In this document: one piece after another, positions 7,004 to 14,933 of the stretch
Position numbering within the stretch: the stretch's first letter is position 1
Layout of the letters: the number at the start of each line of letters is the position of its first letter
DNA from: an uncultured Pelagibacteraceae bacterium
GTDB taxonomy: Bacteria > Pseudomonadota > Alphaproteobacteria > Pelagibacterales > Pelagibacteraceae
Assembly: GCA_902519465.1 (NCBI GenBank)
Contig: CABYJW010000009.1
Coordinates: 1 to 33,894 of the forward strand
Length of the DNA stretch: 33,894 bases
Direction of reading: 5' to 3'
Notes under the pieces: model-generated
The model's database searches: none
Seen by the model: the letters and a program-made list of their open reading frames with translations, nothing else
Told to the model about the DNA's origin: nothing
Made by a program: the position numbers and the translations under genes

Positions 7004-8005
7004 TTATTTGTTGGGATTTACCAGAATTCTACCGGTCAATTCACCTTTAAGCATTTTTGGAAATTCACTCAGTAACTCGTTTAAAGATGCTTCCTTAATT
7101 GAGCTTTCAATCATAGTAAAATCAATCAGTTTGCCTACTTCGTTCCACACAAAATCTTTTCTTCTTGCTGAAGTGCCTGAGGAGTCTATCCCCCATAATT
7201 TTACCCCTCTTATTACAAAAGGCATTGTATTAGTTGCAATTTTAACGCCCCCAGCGTTACCTGGTAAAGCGACAATACCACCTGGTTTTGTTTGTGCTAA
7301 AATTTTAGTAAGCCCTTCTCCACCAACATTATCAACAACACAGTCCCACATACCCTTTTCCAAAAGTTTACTTTCACCCATAAATTCTTTTCTATCTAAA
7401 ATGTTTTTAGCACCTAATTTCTTTAAATAATCATGTTTGTCTTTTTTTCCTGTAACAGCATGAACATCATAACCCATTTTTGATAAAGCCATGACAGCGA
7501 AACTACCAACCCCACCTGTTGCTCCAGTTACCAAAACATCCTTTACTTTGGACCCCATTAAAAGTTCTTCTTTAGCTTTTACCGCAAAAGAACATAACAA
7601 AGCTGTAAGACCAGCTGTACCCATCATCATAGCTTTTTTATTTGTTAAATCTTTTGGTAATTTTACTAGAAAATCTGAGTTTACTTTTGCGTATTGTGAA
7701 AATCCTCCATAATAAATTTCTCCTACTCTAAATCCGGTTAATATTACCTTATCGTCCTTTTTAAATTTTTCATCTTCCGACTCTTCCACAATACCTGAAA
7801 AATCTATACCTGGAACAAATGGATATTTTTTAACAATTCTTCCACCATTATTTAATATCAATGCATCTTTAAAGTTTAAACTTGAAAAATCTATTCTAAC
7901 TAAAACATTTCCATCTTTTAAATGATCGCTATTGAGATCTTTTACTTCACGAGTAAATTTTTCATCTTTATTGTCAATTACAATGGCTTTGAAATTTTTC
8001 GGCAT
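7004..8005 (-). CDS. acuI: AcuI/YhdH-family acrylyl-CoA reductase (zinc-free MDR oxidoreductase)
   Basis: This 333-residue medium-chain dehydrogenase/reductase closely follows the YhdH/AcuI pattern. It has SSLNFKDALI at 41-50, FVPGIDFSGIVE at 63-74, GTAGLTALLC at 129-138, the NADPH-binding glycine motif VTGATGGVGS at 159-168, and PFVIRGVKLWGIDS. Cysteine/histidine zinc ligands of alcohol dehydrogenases are absent. AcuI reduces acryloyl-CoA to propionyl-CoA with NADPH, detoxifying acrylate formed from DMSP or 3-hydroxypropionate. The role in this organism is inferred from family membership. A quinone-oxidoreductase-like activity is the main alternative. It is first in a unit with the LysR gene. 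Confidence 0.8.
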   Translation of the reverse strand: MPKNFKAIVIDNKDEKFTREVKDLNSDHLKDGNVLVRIDFSSLNFKDALILNNGGRIVKKYPFVPGIDFSGIVEESEDEKFKKDDKVILTGFRVGEIYYGGFSQYAKVNSDFLVKLPKDLTNKKAMMMGTAGLTALLCSFAVKAKEELLMGSKVKDVLVTGATGGVGSFAVMALSKMGYDVHAVTGKKDKHDYLKKLGAKNILDRKEFMGESKLLEKGMWDCVVDNVGGEGLTKILAQTKPGGIVALPGNAGGVKIATNTMPFVIRGVKLWGIDSSGTSARRKDFVWNEVGKLIDFTMIESSIKEASLNELLSEFPKMLKGELTGRILVNPNK

Positions 8006-8067
8006 GTTTTATCTTACATGTGACAAATTAATATGACAAATTATTTTTTGAGAATATAAGATTGATT

Positions 8068-8271
8068 ATGAAGCAAAAATTTCCTTATTATATAAGATTA
8101 AGTATAATTCTCATTATTTTAATTTCTCCTATATTAGTTTTCCAAATTAGCTGGAGTTATTTAGGTAAAGAAGATGGTTTATTATTTGCTTTTTGTTATG
8201 GAATTGTAGCAGTAACTTATGCTTGTTATAAATTCTATTTAGATAATTGGAGAGATGAAGATGATGACTAA
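8068..8271 (+). CDS. Small membrane protein of unknown function
   Basis: This is a 67-residue protein with two predicted membrane helices. The first is about residues 8-26 (IRLSIILIILISPILVFQIS); the second is about 36-54 and includes AFCYGIVAVTYACYKFYL. The tail WRDEDDD is acidic. I use the ATG at 8068; a TTG two codons earlier is possible. It starts 62 bp from the divergent AcuI-like gene, and its stop overlaps the stop of convergent folE. I do not recognise a domain. Codon use looks like its neighbours and the hydrophobic pattern is clean, so I take it as a real gene. Confidence 0.72.
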   Translation: MKQKFPYYIRLSIILIILISPILVFQISWSYLGKEDGLLFAFCYGIVAVTYACYKFYLDNWRDEDDD

Positions 8272-8885
8272 TTATTATCAGAAATATGTTTTAAAAATCT
8301 ATTCTGAAAACTAAGATCGTCTTTAAATTTACCTAAAAAATAATTTGTGATTGTAGTTGCTTTTTCTTTTTTAATACCTCTCATAGTCATACATTGATGA
8401 GTTGAATCTATTGTAACTGCAACTCCATGGGCATCTAAACCATCCATTAGAGATTTTGCAATCTGCATAGTTAATCTTTCTTGTGTTTGTAATCTTTTAG
8501 AATAAACTTCAACAACCCTTGCTAGCTTGCTTAAACCTACTACTCTTTTTTTTGGTATGTAAGCAACATGGGCTACTCCAATAATTGGTGCCATATGGTG
8601 CTCACAATGACTTTGAACAGAAATATTTTTTTGTAGTACCATGTCATCGTAACCATTAACGTCACCAAAAGTTTTTAATAATTCTGAGGTAATTTCTTGG
8701 TTATATCCCTTAAAATATTCTTTATAAGCTTTTGTTACTCTTCTTGGAGTTTCTAACAACCCCTCTCTGTTTGGATTTTCACCGATCCATCGCAATATAG
8801 TTCTAAAAGCTTCCTCTGCTTCTTTGTCTGAAACTTCTGATTTATCTTTTAAAACGGCATTATCCGTATTTTTAACTATTTTCAT
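8268..8885 (-). CDS. folE: GTP cyclohydrolase I
   Basis: This 205-residue FolE-type enzyme converts GTP to 7,8-dihydroneopterin triphosphate, the first step of tetrahydrofolate synthesis. It has the zinc and active-site motif SHCEHHMAPI (Cys94, His96, His97), the segment VGLSKLARVVEVYSKRLQTQ, and the second zinc cysteine in THQCMTMRG (Cys165). Length is typical of the family. The ATG at 8885 is preferred over a TTG three codons upstream. The stop overlaps the convergent small membrane gene by 4 bp. Folate supply fits with the glycine cleavage system farther right, which needs tetrahydrofolate. Confidence 0.96.
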   Translation of the reverse strand: MKIVKNTDNAVLKDKSEVSDKEAEEAFRTILRWIGENPNREGLLETPRRVTKAYKEYFKGYNQEITSELLKTFGDVNGYDDMVLQKNISVQSHCEHHMAPIIGVAHVAYIPKKRVVGLSKLARVVEVYSKRLQTQERLTMQIAKSLMDGLDAHGVAVTIDSTHQCMTMRGIKKEKATTITNYFLGKFKDDLSFQNRFLKHISDNN

Positions 8886-8961
8886 AAATAACAAAATTAA
8901 TATATAATAAAAATTATTAATGCAAACTGCAAACTTATTATAGTTTTATATAGCTAATCAA

Positions 8962-9429
8962 ATGTTTAAAAAAAGAGAAAATGTCGCGGATATTGAAGAG
9001 GGTAATTTACTTTCACCAAAATTTAACAATGATGGGCTTATACCTGTCATAACAACTGATTTTAAAACTAAGGAAGTTTTAATGCAAGGTTTCATGAATT
9101 CTGAAGCTCTTAAAAAAACTATTGAAACTAAAGAAGCTCATTATTGGAGTAGATCAAGAAAAGAAGTTTGGCACAAAGGTGAAACAAGTGGTTTTGTTCA
9201 AAAAGTTGTTGAGATGAGAATAGATGATGATCAAGACTCTATATGGATGAGTGTAGATATAGGCGATGGCGCAAGTTGCCACGTTGGTTACAAATCCTGT
9301 TTTTATAGATCAATTACTCTTGGAAAGATTGAAAACACTGAAAAGGTTAAAATAGATTTTAAAGAGAAAAAGAAAAAATTTGATCCTGAGGTGGTTTACA
9401 AAAACAAACCCAATCCAACAAAAATCTAG
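8962..9429 (+). CDS. hisI: Phosphoribosyl-AMP cyclohydrolase
   Basis: This 155-residue stand-alone HisI opens the adenine ring of phosphoribosyl-AMP in histidine biosynthesis. Visible signatures are MQGFMNSEAL at 41-50 and HYWSRSRKEVWHKGETSG at 60-77. The metal-binding acidic cluster RIDDDQD is at 86-92, and the zinc cysteines are Cys106 (GASCHVGY) and Cys113 (KSCF). It is not fused to HisE, as it is in many enterics. The N-terminus carries a 20-residue extension before the core and the C-terminus has a lysine-rich tail. No other his genes are in the window. Confidence 0.95.
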   Translation: MFKKRENVADIEEGNLLSPKFNNDGLIPVITTDFKTKEVLMQGFMNSEALKKTIETKEAHYWSRSRKEVWHKGETSGFVQKVVEMRIDDDQDSIWMSVDIGDGASCHVGYKSCFYRSITLGKIENTEKVKIDFKEKKKKFDPEVVYKNKPNPTKI

Positions 9430-9431
9430 TT

Positions 9432-9950
9432 TTATCTATTAAAAACAATTAGTATTAAAAACAATAAAATAGCTTGGATAAACCAGCACAACACTACAAC
9501 ACCAAGCGCTTTCCACAAACTTTTATAATCAAGAGCTTGTCTAACAGCAACTACCATGCAAGCCAACATCCAAAATGAGGAGCCAATAAATGTTACTGTC
9601 ATTAATTCAGGTGTGAAACCAAATATTCTAATTATTCCAGGAGCACTGGAAAAACCAATTGTTCTAAGTAGTTCTCCATGATCACTTTTTGTTTGTTTGT
9701 CTGGAAACAATTTTGTTCCAACAATAAAAATCAAAAATGCCCAGAAGTACCAACTAGCTAAAGATATTAATGGACCTAAAAAGAAACTTGTTGCTCCTAA
9801 ATGTATGGCCCCTACACCTGCTGCTAAGCTTGACAATACAACTACACATGCTGCTTGAAAGGTTGCAGATTTATCGTGCTCAACTTCTTCGTATAGTTCG
9901 GGATCAATTTTTATTGCTCTAAAAATTCTTTTTAAAAAATTCGATTTCAT
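9432..9950 (-). CDS. Yip1-domain membrane protein
   Basis: This 172-residue membrane protein is of the Yip1 domain type. A basic N-terminal helix and the conserved acidic region DPELYEEVEHD (about 17-27) are followed by about five hydrophobic segments. The early segment with AACVVVLSSLAAGVGAI is typical of this family. Bacterial members are widespread in alphaproteobacteria but have no assigned biochemical role. Its stop is 2 bp from that of convergent hisI. The start ATG at 9950 gives a compact, complete protein. Confidence 0.8.
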   Translation of the reverse strand: MKSNFLKRIFRAIKIDPELYEEVEHDKSATFQAACVVVLSSLAAGVGAIHLGATSFFLGPLISLASWYFWAFLIFIVGTKLFPDKQTKSDHGELLRTIGFSSAPGIIRIFGFTPELMTVTFIGSSFWMLACMVVAVRQALDYKSLWKALGVVVLCWFIQAILLFLILIVFNR

Positions 9951-9972
9951 ACTTCAATAATTCATTATTTTA

Positions 9973-10437
9973 TTAATTTAAATAAAAAATACTTACGTTT
10001 AGTAAAAATGCAAAAGAGGACCATAACAAATATGGTGTCATTAGTAAAAAGCTAAGTTTAGTAGTTTTATAATAAATTACCATAAGCCAAATGATAAAAA
10101 ACAAAATTATTAATAAATTAAACACAGATAATAAAATTTGATGAAAGCCAAAAAAAATTACACTCCACAGCGAATTAAAAACTATATGAATGAAATAAAT
10201 GTTTAATGTTTTCTGGTTCCGATAAGAAATCCAGTTAAACCAAATTGCTATAGACATTAATATGTAAAGTGTCGTCCATACGGGGCCAAAAACCCATGAT
10301 GGTGGGCTAAATGATGGTCGAATTATTTGTGAATACCAAGGTTCCTTAAAAATTGATGTTACAACTCCACCTATTGCAGATGCCGTAAATGTAATTAAAA
10401 CTATTAAAAATAAAGATAAGTATTTATTATTAAACAT
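9973..10437 (-). CDS. tspO: TspO/MBR-family tryptophan-rich sensory protein
   Basis: This 154-residue five-helix membrane protein has the TspO signature PSFSPPSWVFGPVWTTLYIL at roughly 40-60. A second tryptophan-rich helix (FNSLWSVIFFG) also fits the family. TspO proteins bind porphyrins and tetrapyrrole intermediates and take part in oxygen and light stress responses. I take the ATG at 10437. The frame extends to a TTG at 10473, but that would run into the divergent SDR gene. With the SDR gene it forms a divergent pair only 21 bp apart, and it sits at the end of the putative lipid/photo-oxidative cluster. Confidence 0.9.
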   Translation of the reverse strand: MFNNKYLSLFLIVLITFTASAIGGVVTSIFKEPWYSQIIRPSFSPPSWVFGPVWTTLYILMSIAIWFNWISYRNQKTLNIYFIHIVFNSLWSVIFFGFHQILLSVFNLLIILFFIIWLMVIYYKTTKLSFLLMTPYLLWSSFAFLLNVSIFYLN

Positions 10438-10458
10438 TAATATGAGATATAATTTATC

Positions 10459-11211
10459 ATGAGTAATGACCAAAAGAAAGTTTGGATAACAGGTGCAAGT
10501 AGCGGTATTGGGAAGGCTGTTGCTGAAAAATTTGCAAAAGAAAACTGGAAAGTTGCAATTTCTGCTAGAAGAGAAAATCTATTAAATGAAATGGCAAAAA
10601 ATGAGAATATTTTTGCTTACCCCACGGATGTGACTGACTCAAATAAAACTCAAGAAACATTTAATAAAATATTAAAAGACTTTCAAGATATAGATCTTTG
10701 TATTTTTAGTTCTGGTACTTACGAAAGGAAGTCAGAAAAAGGTCTAAGCGTAGAGAATGTAAAAACAGTGATGGAGGTTAATTTTTTAGGTGTAGTTGGG
10801 TGTGTTAAAGCAGTTCAAGAGTATTTTCAAAATAAGAAAAACGGACATATTTCAATTGTCTCATCACCAGTAGGGTATAGAGGCTTACCTAAATCATCAG
10901 GATATACTGCATCAAAAGCATCTTTAAATAATTTTACCCAAGGAATTTATTTTGATTTTAAAAAATTTAACGTAAGAGTATCTCTTATATCTCCAGGATT
11001 TATCAAAACAGCTTTGACAGATAAAAATGAATTTAAAATGCCTTTTTTAAAAGATACTAACTATGCTGCAGAAAAAATATACAATGGCTTAATAAATAAA
11101 AAATCATTCGAAATTATATTCCCACCACAAATAGCTTTTATTTATAAAATCTTTCAAATTTTGCCAAATAAAGTCTACAATTTTTTGGTGAATAAATTTG
11201 TGAACCGTTAA
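10459..11211 (+). CDS. Short-chain dehydrogenase/reductase
   Basis: This 250-residue classical SDR has the NAD(P)-binding motif TGASSGIG at 11-18. The catalytic serine is near 135-136 (IVSSPVGYRG) and the YxxxK motif is Tyr149-Lys153 (YTASK). The hydrophobic C-terminal region may associate with the membrane. The substrate is unknown. An SDR of this size often accompanies the CFA-like methyltransferase, DUF1365 and FAD genes in proteobacterial singlet-oxygen clusters, and this one converges on those genes with 1 bp between stops. A general carbonyl reductase is the alternative reading. Confidence 0.92.
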   Translation: MSNDQKKVWITGASSGIGKAVAEKFAKENWKVAISARRENLLNEMAKNENIFAYPTDVTDSNKTQETFNKILKDFQDIDLCIFSSGTYERKSEKGLSVENVKTVMEVNFLGVVGCVKAVQEYFQNKKNGHISIVSSPVGYRGLPKSSGYTASKASLNNFTQGIYFDFKKFNVRVSLISPGFIKTALTDKNEFKMPFLKDTNYAAEKIYNGLINKKSFEIIFPPQIAFIYKIFQILPNKVYNFLVNKFVNR

Positions 11212-11212
11212 A

Positions 11213-11737
11213 TTAATTCTTAACAAAAACCACTGTCAGATCAGCTACTCTAAAACCAAACTTTGTCATTTTAGCTCTGTTGATTGCAATGGTGTCACTT
11301 TGTTTAAATATCCAATCATCAAATGTTATTTTTATTTCTTTTCCTTTTACAGGGACAAGTAAAACATACTCTAATTTGAAAGCTGATCCATAAGAGAAAC
11401 CTTTTGCTGTTCCAACAACATCTGCAGCTGTACCCTCATAATTATGTTCATCTTTTTTTATAATTTTCCATTGTCTAGTTTGAACTTCACCATCCGACCA
11501 ATTAAATTTTTCGTCAAGAATTAATTGTTTGCCGTCCCACTTGCCATCTAGGTCTGCTGAAAATTGTCTGGTGACTTTACCACCTCTATTTTGAAGTACA
11601 CCATACGCTTTGACATTTCCATTTAAAAATTCTTCAATAATTAATTTTGGCTTTTGATCTTTAAAGTCTTCTGGTTTCATTCCTGCTACACAATTCGTTA
11701 AAAATAATGTTAAAAACAAAGTTAAAATATATCTCAT
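11213..11737 (-). CDS. DUF3833-family lipoprotein
   Basis: This 174-residue protein has a lipoprotein signal peptide (MRYILTLFLTLFLTNC, lipobox cysteine at residue 16), so it should be anchored to a membrane facing the periplasm. The body has the DUF3833 pattern: KLIIEEFLNGNVKAYGVLQ, FSADLDGKWDG, then DEKFNWSDGEVQTRQW. It is the last gene of a run with the CFA-like methyltransferase, DUF1365 and FAD genes (3-bp gap to the first). No biochemical function is established to my knowledge; a role in handling modified lipids or lipocalin-like binding is only a guess from context. Confidence 0.88.
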   Translation of the reverse strand: MRYILTLFLTLFLTNCVAGMKPEDFKDQKPKLIIEEFLNGNVKAYGVLQNRGGKVTRQFSADLDGKWDGKQLILDEKFNWSDGEVQTRQWKIIKKDEHNYEGTAADVVGTAKGFSYGSAFKLEYVLLVPVKGKEIKITFDDWIFKQSDTIAINRAKMTKFGFRVADLTVVFVKN

Positions 11738-11740
11738 TTT

Positions 11741-12928
11741 TTATTCATTCCTAAATGAAAATTGTATTAAATCAATATTTTTAGCTCTGAAACCAGCTTC
11801 GCAATAAGAAAAGTAAAAGTCCCAGATTTTTTTAAATGAACTATCAAAACCTTGTTTTGAGATATTATTCCAAGAACCTATAAAGTTTTCTCTCCATTTG
11901 CTCAATGTATGTGAGTAATGTATTCCGTAAGAATTATATCCTCTCAAAGTTAGTCCTGTTTTCTTTGTGTAATTTTTTATTGATTTTAAGGAAGGTAAAA
12001 AGCCTCCTGGAAAAATATATTTTTGTATAAAATCCTGATTTTTCTTGTATCTATCAAAAAGTTCATCTTTAATAATAATAGCTTGAATAGCCCCAACTCC
12101 ATTTGGTTTAAGATTGTTCTTAATTGTTTTAAAATATTTATTCAAATTCTTTTCTCCAACTGCTTCGATCATTTCTATAGAAGCTATTGCATCATATTTG
12201 TCTTTTAAATCTCTATAGTCTAAAAACTTCACTTTAACTTTATTTTGTAAACCTAAAAGATTTATTCTTTTTTTTGTAAACTCAAATTGTTTTTGTGAGA
12301 TCGTGATACAATCAAGTTGAACATCATAATTTTTTGCAAGATGTTCTGCAAAACCACCCCATCCACATCCTATTTCTAAAATTTTATCTCCCGGTTTTGG
12401 TTGTATTAAATTTATAAGTTTATTGTATTTATTAATTTGAGCTTTTTCTAATTCTTGATCAGGTTTATCAAAAATACCGCATGAATAGGTTAATGTTTTA
12501 TCTAGCCAGGTAGAAAAAAATTCATTACCTAAGTCATAATGTTTTGAAATATCTTCAACACTTTTTTTCTTGGTGTTTGATATAAAAAGTTTTTTAAAAA
12601 TACTGTTTATACCTGAAATATTAAATATTCCTGAAAATTCATGGGTTATATTTATATTTTTTGCAGTTAGCTCAATTAAAGAAGGTAAATTTAAAGTCTC
12701 AAATTCGTTTCTAATATAACTCTCTGCTAAAGCGGTACTACCACCCCTTATTATATTAAAATAAAAATTTGGATTGTGGATTTTAATTTTCGCACTTAAA
12801 GAACTTTCTTGGTTTCCAAATTGATGTATTTTTCCATCATAGTTTTCTACTGTAAGCTTTCCATCTTTAATATAGTTCAATTTCTTTAGAACAAAATTTT
12901 CAGAGATTTTGTATGGACTGAATATCAT
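11741..12928 (-). CDS. Cyclopropane-fatty-acid-synthase-like SAM methyltransferase
   Basis: This 395-residue protein of the CFA synthase family has an N-terminal lipid-binding-like domain (residues 1-125) that includes GGSTALAESYI. It then has HYDLGNEFFSTWLD at 130-143, LTYSCGIF at 146-153, and the SAM motif LEIGCGWGG at 184-192. IEMIEAVGEK and the late SFRNE tail match the family. It should transfer a methylene or methyl group from SAM to the double bond of a phospholipid acyl chain. It overlaps DUF1365 by 4 bp (ATGA). The pairing with DUF1365 and an amine-oxidase-like FAD protein marks the subfamily linked to methylated or furan fatty acids in Rhodobacter-type systems, rather than a plain Cfa. 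Confidence 0.9.
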   Translation of the reverse strand: MIFSPYKISENFVLKKLNYIKDGKLTVENYDGKIHQFGNQESSLSAKIKIHNPNFYFNIIRGGSTALAESYIRNEFETLNLPSLIELTAKNINITHEFSGIFNISGINSIFKKLFISNTKKKSVEDISKHYDLGNEFFSTWLDKTLTYSCGIFDKPDQELEKAQINKYNKLINLIQPKPGDKILEIGCGWGGFAEHLAKNYDVQLDCITISQKQFEFTKKRINLLGLQNKVKVKFLDYRDLKDKYDAIASIEMIEAVGEKNLNKYFKTIKNNLKPNGVGAIQAIIIKDELFDRYKKNQDFIQKYIFPGGFLPSLKSIKNYTKKTGLTLRGYNSYGIHYSHTLSKWRENFIGSWNNISKQGFDSSFKKIWDFYFSYCEAGFRAKNIDLIQFSFRNE

Positions 12929-13686
12929 TTTTCTAAAGAAAGATTATTTTTCATTTTGGTATTTCTTTTTACTAACTTAACCCCTTTCCTCCATAGTCTT
13001 AATGCTTCAAAATGTATCGCCATTATAATTTTAATTGTCATCATTGGGTGTTTAAGGAAGTTAACCAGTAATCGTTTTGTGGATATCTGCTCTTTCTTTC
13101 CAATTTGACACGCTGAAAGCAACATTCCATCGATATCTTTTTGTTTTATAAAGACACTTAAAGTTTCTTTAGGTTCTGACAATCTAAAATTATAATAAGT
13201 CTCCATTTCCATAAATGGTGATACATAAAACTTTTTGTTACAACTTTGTGTGATAATTTTAGAATTATTTTTTACCTGAAAAATGTAAGTGTGTTGTTCA
13301 TTAAAAGTATTTTTTACCTCATAAAGAATTGCTCTTAATTCAGATTTTTCGTTGTAGCAATAAAAAATACTTAGTGGATTAAATACATACCCAAAAATAC
13401 GTGGAAAACATAAAAGTTTGATCTTTGATACCTCAAAGTTAATGTTAAATTTATTTAGATTATTCTTAACCCAGTTTTTAATATCGCTGCCATCTCTATT
13501 TCCATGATCTTTGTTGTAGAAACTAAAAAGATTAAATTTATTGAGAGAAAATATCGAAATCCTTTTTTCTAAATCTTTTAATTCATCTAAATCAAAAAGG
13601 ACAGAAAAGGTTTTGTAATTAAAAAAATGTCTTTTCGGTTTAAATCTTCGATGAGTAACTATGCCTTTGTATATACAAGTCTCCAT
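12925..13686 (-). CDS. DUF1365 family protein
   Basis: This 253-residue protein has the recognisable DUF1365 start METCIYKGIVTHRRFKPKRH, the segment FPRIFGYVFNPLSIFYCYN in the middle, and an F-x-P-F-M-E-M region. I choose the ATG at 13686, which matches the family N-terminus and has a purine-rich GAAAGAAG just upstream. A TTG four codons earlier is possible. It overlaps the FAD gene by 47 bp and the methyltransferase by 4 bp, so the three are almost certainly one transcript. The family nearly always neighbours a CFA-like methyltransferase, but its reaction is not known to me. Confidence 0.9.
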   Translation of the reverse strand: METCIYKGIVTHRRFKPKRHFFNYKTFSVLFDLDELKDLEKRISIFSLNKFNLFSFYNKDHGNRDGSDIKNWVKNNLNKFNINFEVSKIKLLCFPRIFGYVFNPLSIFYCYNEKSELRAILYEVKNTFNEQHTYIFQVKNNSKIITQSCNKKFYVSPFMEMETYYNFRLSEPKETLSVFIKQKDIDGMLLSACQIGKKEQISTKRLLVNFLKHPMMTIKIIMAIHFEALRLWRKGVKLVKRNTKMKNNLSLEK

Positions 13687-14926
13687 ATCTTCTTTCAAAT
13701 TGATTTATCATTTCTAAAGTTGATTTTAACCCATCCTCATGAAAACCGTAACCAAAATAACTGCCTGAAAACCAGGTCCTATTTTTACCTTGAAGAGTAT
13801 TTAATTTTGTTTGTGTTTTAAAACTTTTAATATTTAAATAAGGGTGTGTAAAATTAATTTTTTTTATTAATTTATTTTCTTTAATTTCAAATATTGGATT
13901 TAAAGTCAGAAAATAATTCTCTTTTGTTTTTAAATTTTGCAGCTTATTTAGCCAGTAAGTAATGCATGTGTGAGATAAATCTTTTGTGGAAATTGAGTTC
14001 CAGCTCGACCAAGCATTTTTTTTATTTGGCATCAAATTTGTATCTGTGTGAAGATATGCGGTATTTGGAATATAAGAAAATTCTCTAAGAATTTTTTTTT
14101 CATCTACTGTTGGTTTATCAATAATATTTAAACTTTCATCTGCATGACAAGATAAAACAACATGATCGTAATCCCTTTGGTCGCCGTCATTTTGTGTAAA
14201 AATTCTTACATTATCCTCGCTTCTTACTATTTTTTTTATATTATAGTTTTTTAAATAATCTCCACTAATTTTTTCTAAGACTTTTGTTACATAAGCTCTA
14301 CTTCTATTTGCAACAGTATACCACTGAGGTCTGTTTTTTAATTTAAAAAGCCCATGGTTGTTAAAAAAATTTAAAAACAATTCAAAAGGTATGTCTCTCG
14401 CTTTTGAAATCGGCATTGACCAAATTGCTGCTACCATTGGAACAATATGGTAATTTATAAAATATTTTGAAAGTTTTGAATTATCTAAATAATTTCCTAA
14501 GGTCAAATTTTTCAAATCTTTTTTTAGTAAAATTGGTGCTGTTTTATAAAAAGATATAATTTCATAAATCATTTTAATAAAATTAAAATTAAATAAATTA
14601 TTTTTTCTTGCAAATAACGCGTTAAAACCTGTGCCACCATATTCAATTGATGAGTCTTTTACAGAAACTGAAAAAGACATATCGCTTTTTTCGTATGGAA
14701 CTTTTAGTTCATTAAAAAAATTTATTAAATTTGGATAAGTTAATTTATTAAAAACTATAAATCCAAGATCTACAGGAACTTTTTTATGATTCTCATTTAT
14801 GTCGTATGTATATGAGTGTCCACCAAAATGATCCTCCCTTTCAAAAAGATCTACTTTATATTTTTTTGATAAGTAATAAGCAGCAGACAGACCTGATATA
14901 CCTGAACCAATAACTGCAATTTTCAT
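13640..14926 (-). CDS. FAD-dependent amine-oxidase-like oxidoreductase
   Basis: This 428-residue flavoprotein has an N-terminal FAD-binding Rossmann motif (AVIGSGISGLSAAYYL, residues 4-19, then a glutamate-ended second strand LFERE). GGHSYTY and PVDLGFIVFN follow, as in the NAD(P)-binding, flavin amine-oxidase-like family found beside DUF1365 and CFA-like genes. It lacks a signal peptide. It probably oxidises or desaturates a lipid or isoprenoid substrate, as phytoene-desaturase-like relatives do; this is inference. It is the first gene of the FAD-DUF1365-methyltransferase-DUF3833 run and lies 7 bp after the gcvP stop region, on the same strand. Confidence 0.9.
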   Translation of the reverse strand: MKIAVIGSGISGLSAAYYLSKKYKVDLFEREDHFGGHSYTYDINENHKKVPVDLGFIVFNKLTYPNLINFFNELKVPYEKSDMSFSVSVKDSSIEYGGTGFNALFARKNNLFNFNFIKMIYEIISFYKTAPILLKKDLKNLTLGNYLDNSKLSKYFINYHIVPMVAAIWSMPISKARDIPFELFLNFFNNHGLFKLKNRPQWYTVANRSRAYVTKVLEKISGDYLKNYNIKKIVRSEDNVRIFTQNDGDQRDYDHVVLSCHADESLNIIDKPTVDEKKILREFSYIPNTAYLHTDTNLMPNKKNAWSSWNSISTKDLSHTCITYWLNKLQNLKTKENYFLTLNPIFEIKENKLIKKINFTHPYLNIKSFKTQTKLNTLQGKNRTWFSGSYFGYGFHEDGLKSTLEMINQFERRYGDLYIQRHSYSSKI

Positions 14927-14933
14927 TTAATAT

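Noticed and set aside
7008..7712. Plus-strand ORFs of 140 and 73 residues opposite the AcuI-like gene
   Set aside because: Shadow frames with proline/serine/threonine-rich translations and no motif; the minus-strand gene is unambiguous.
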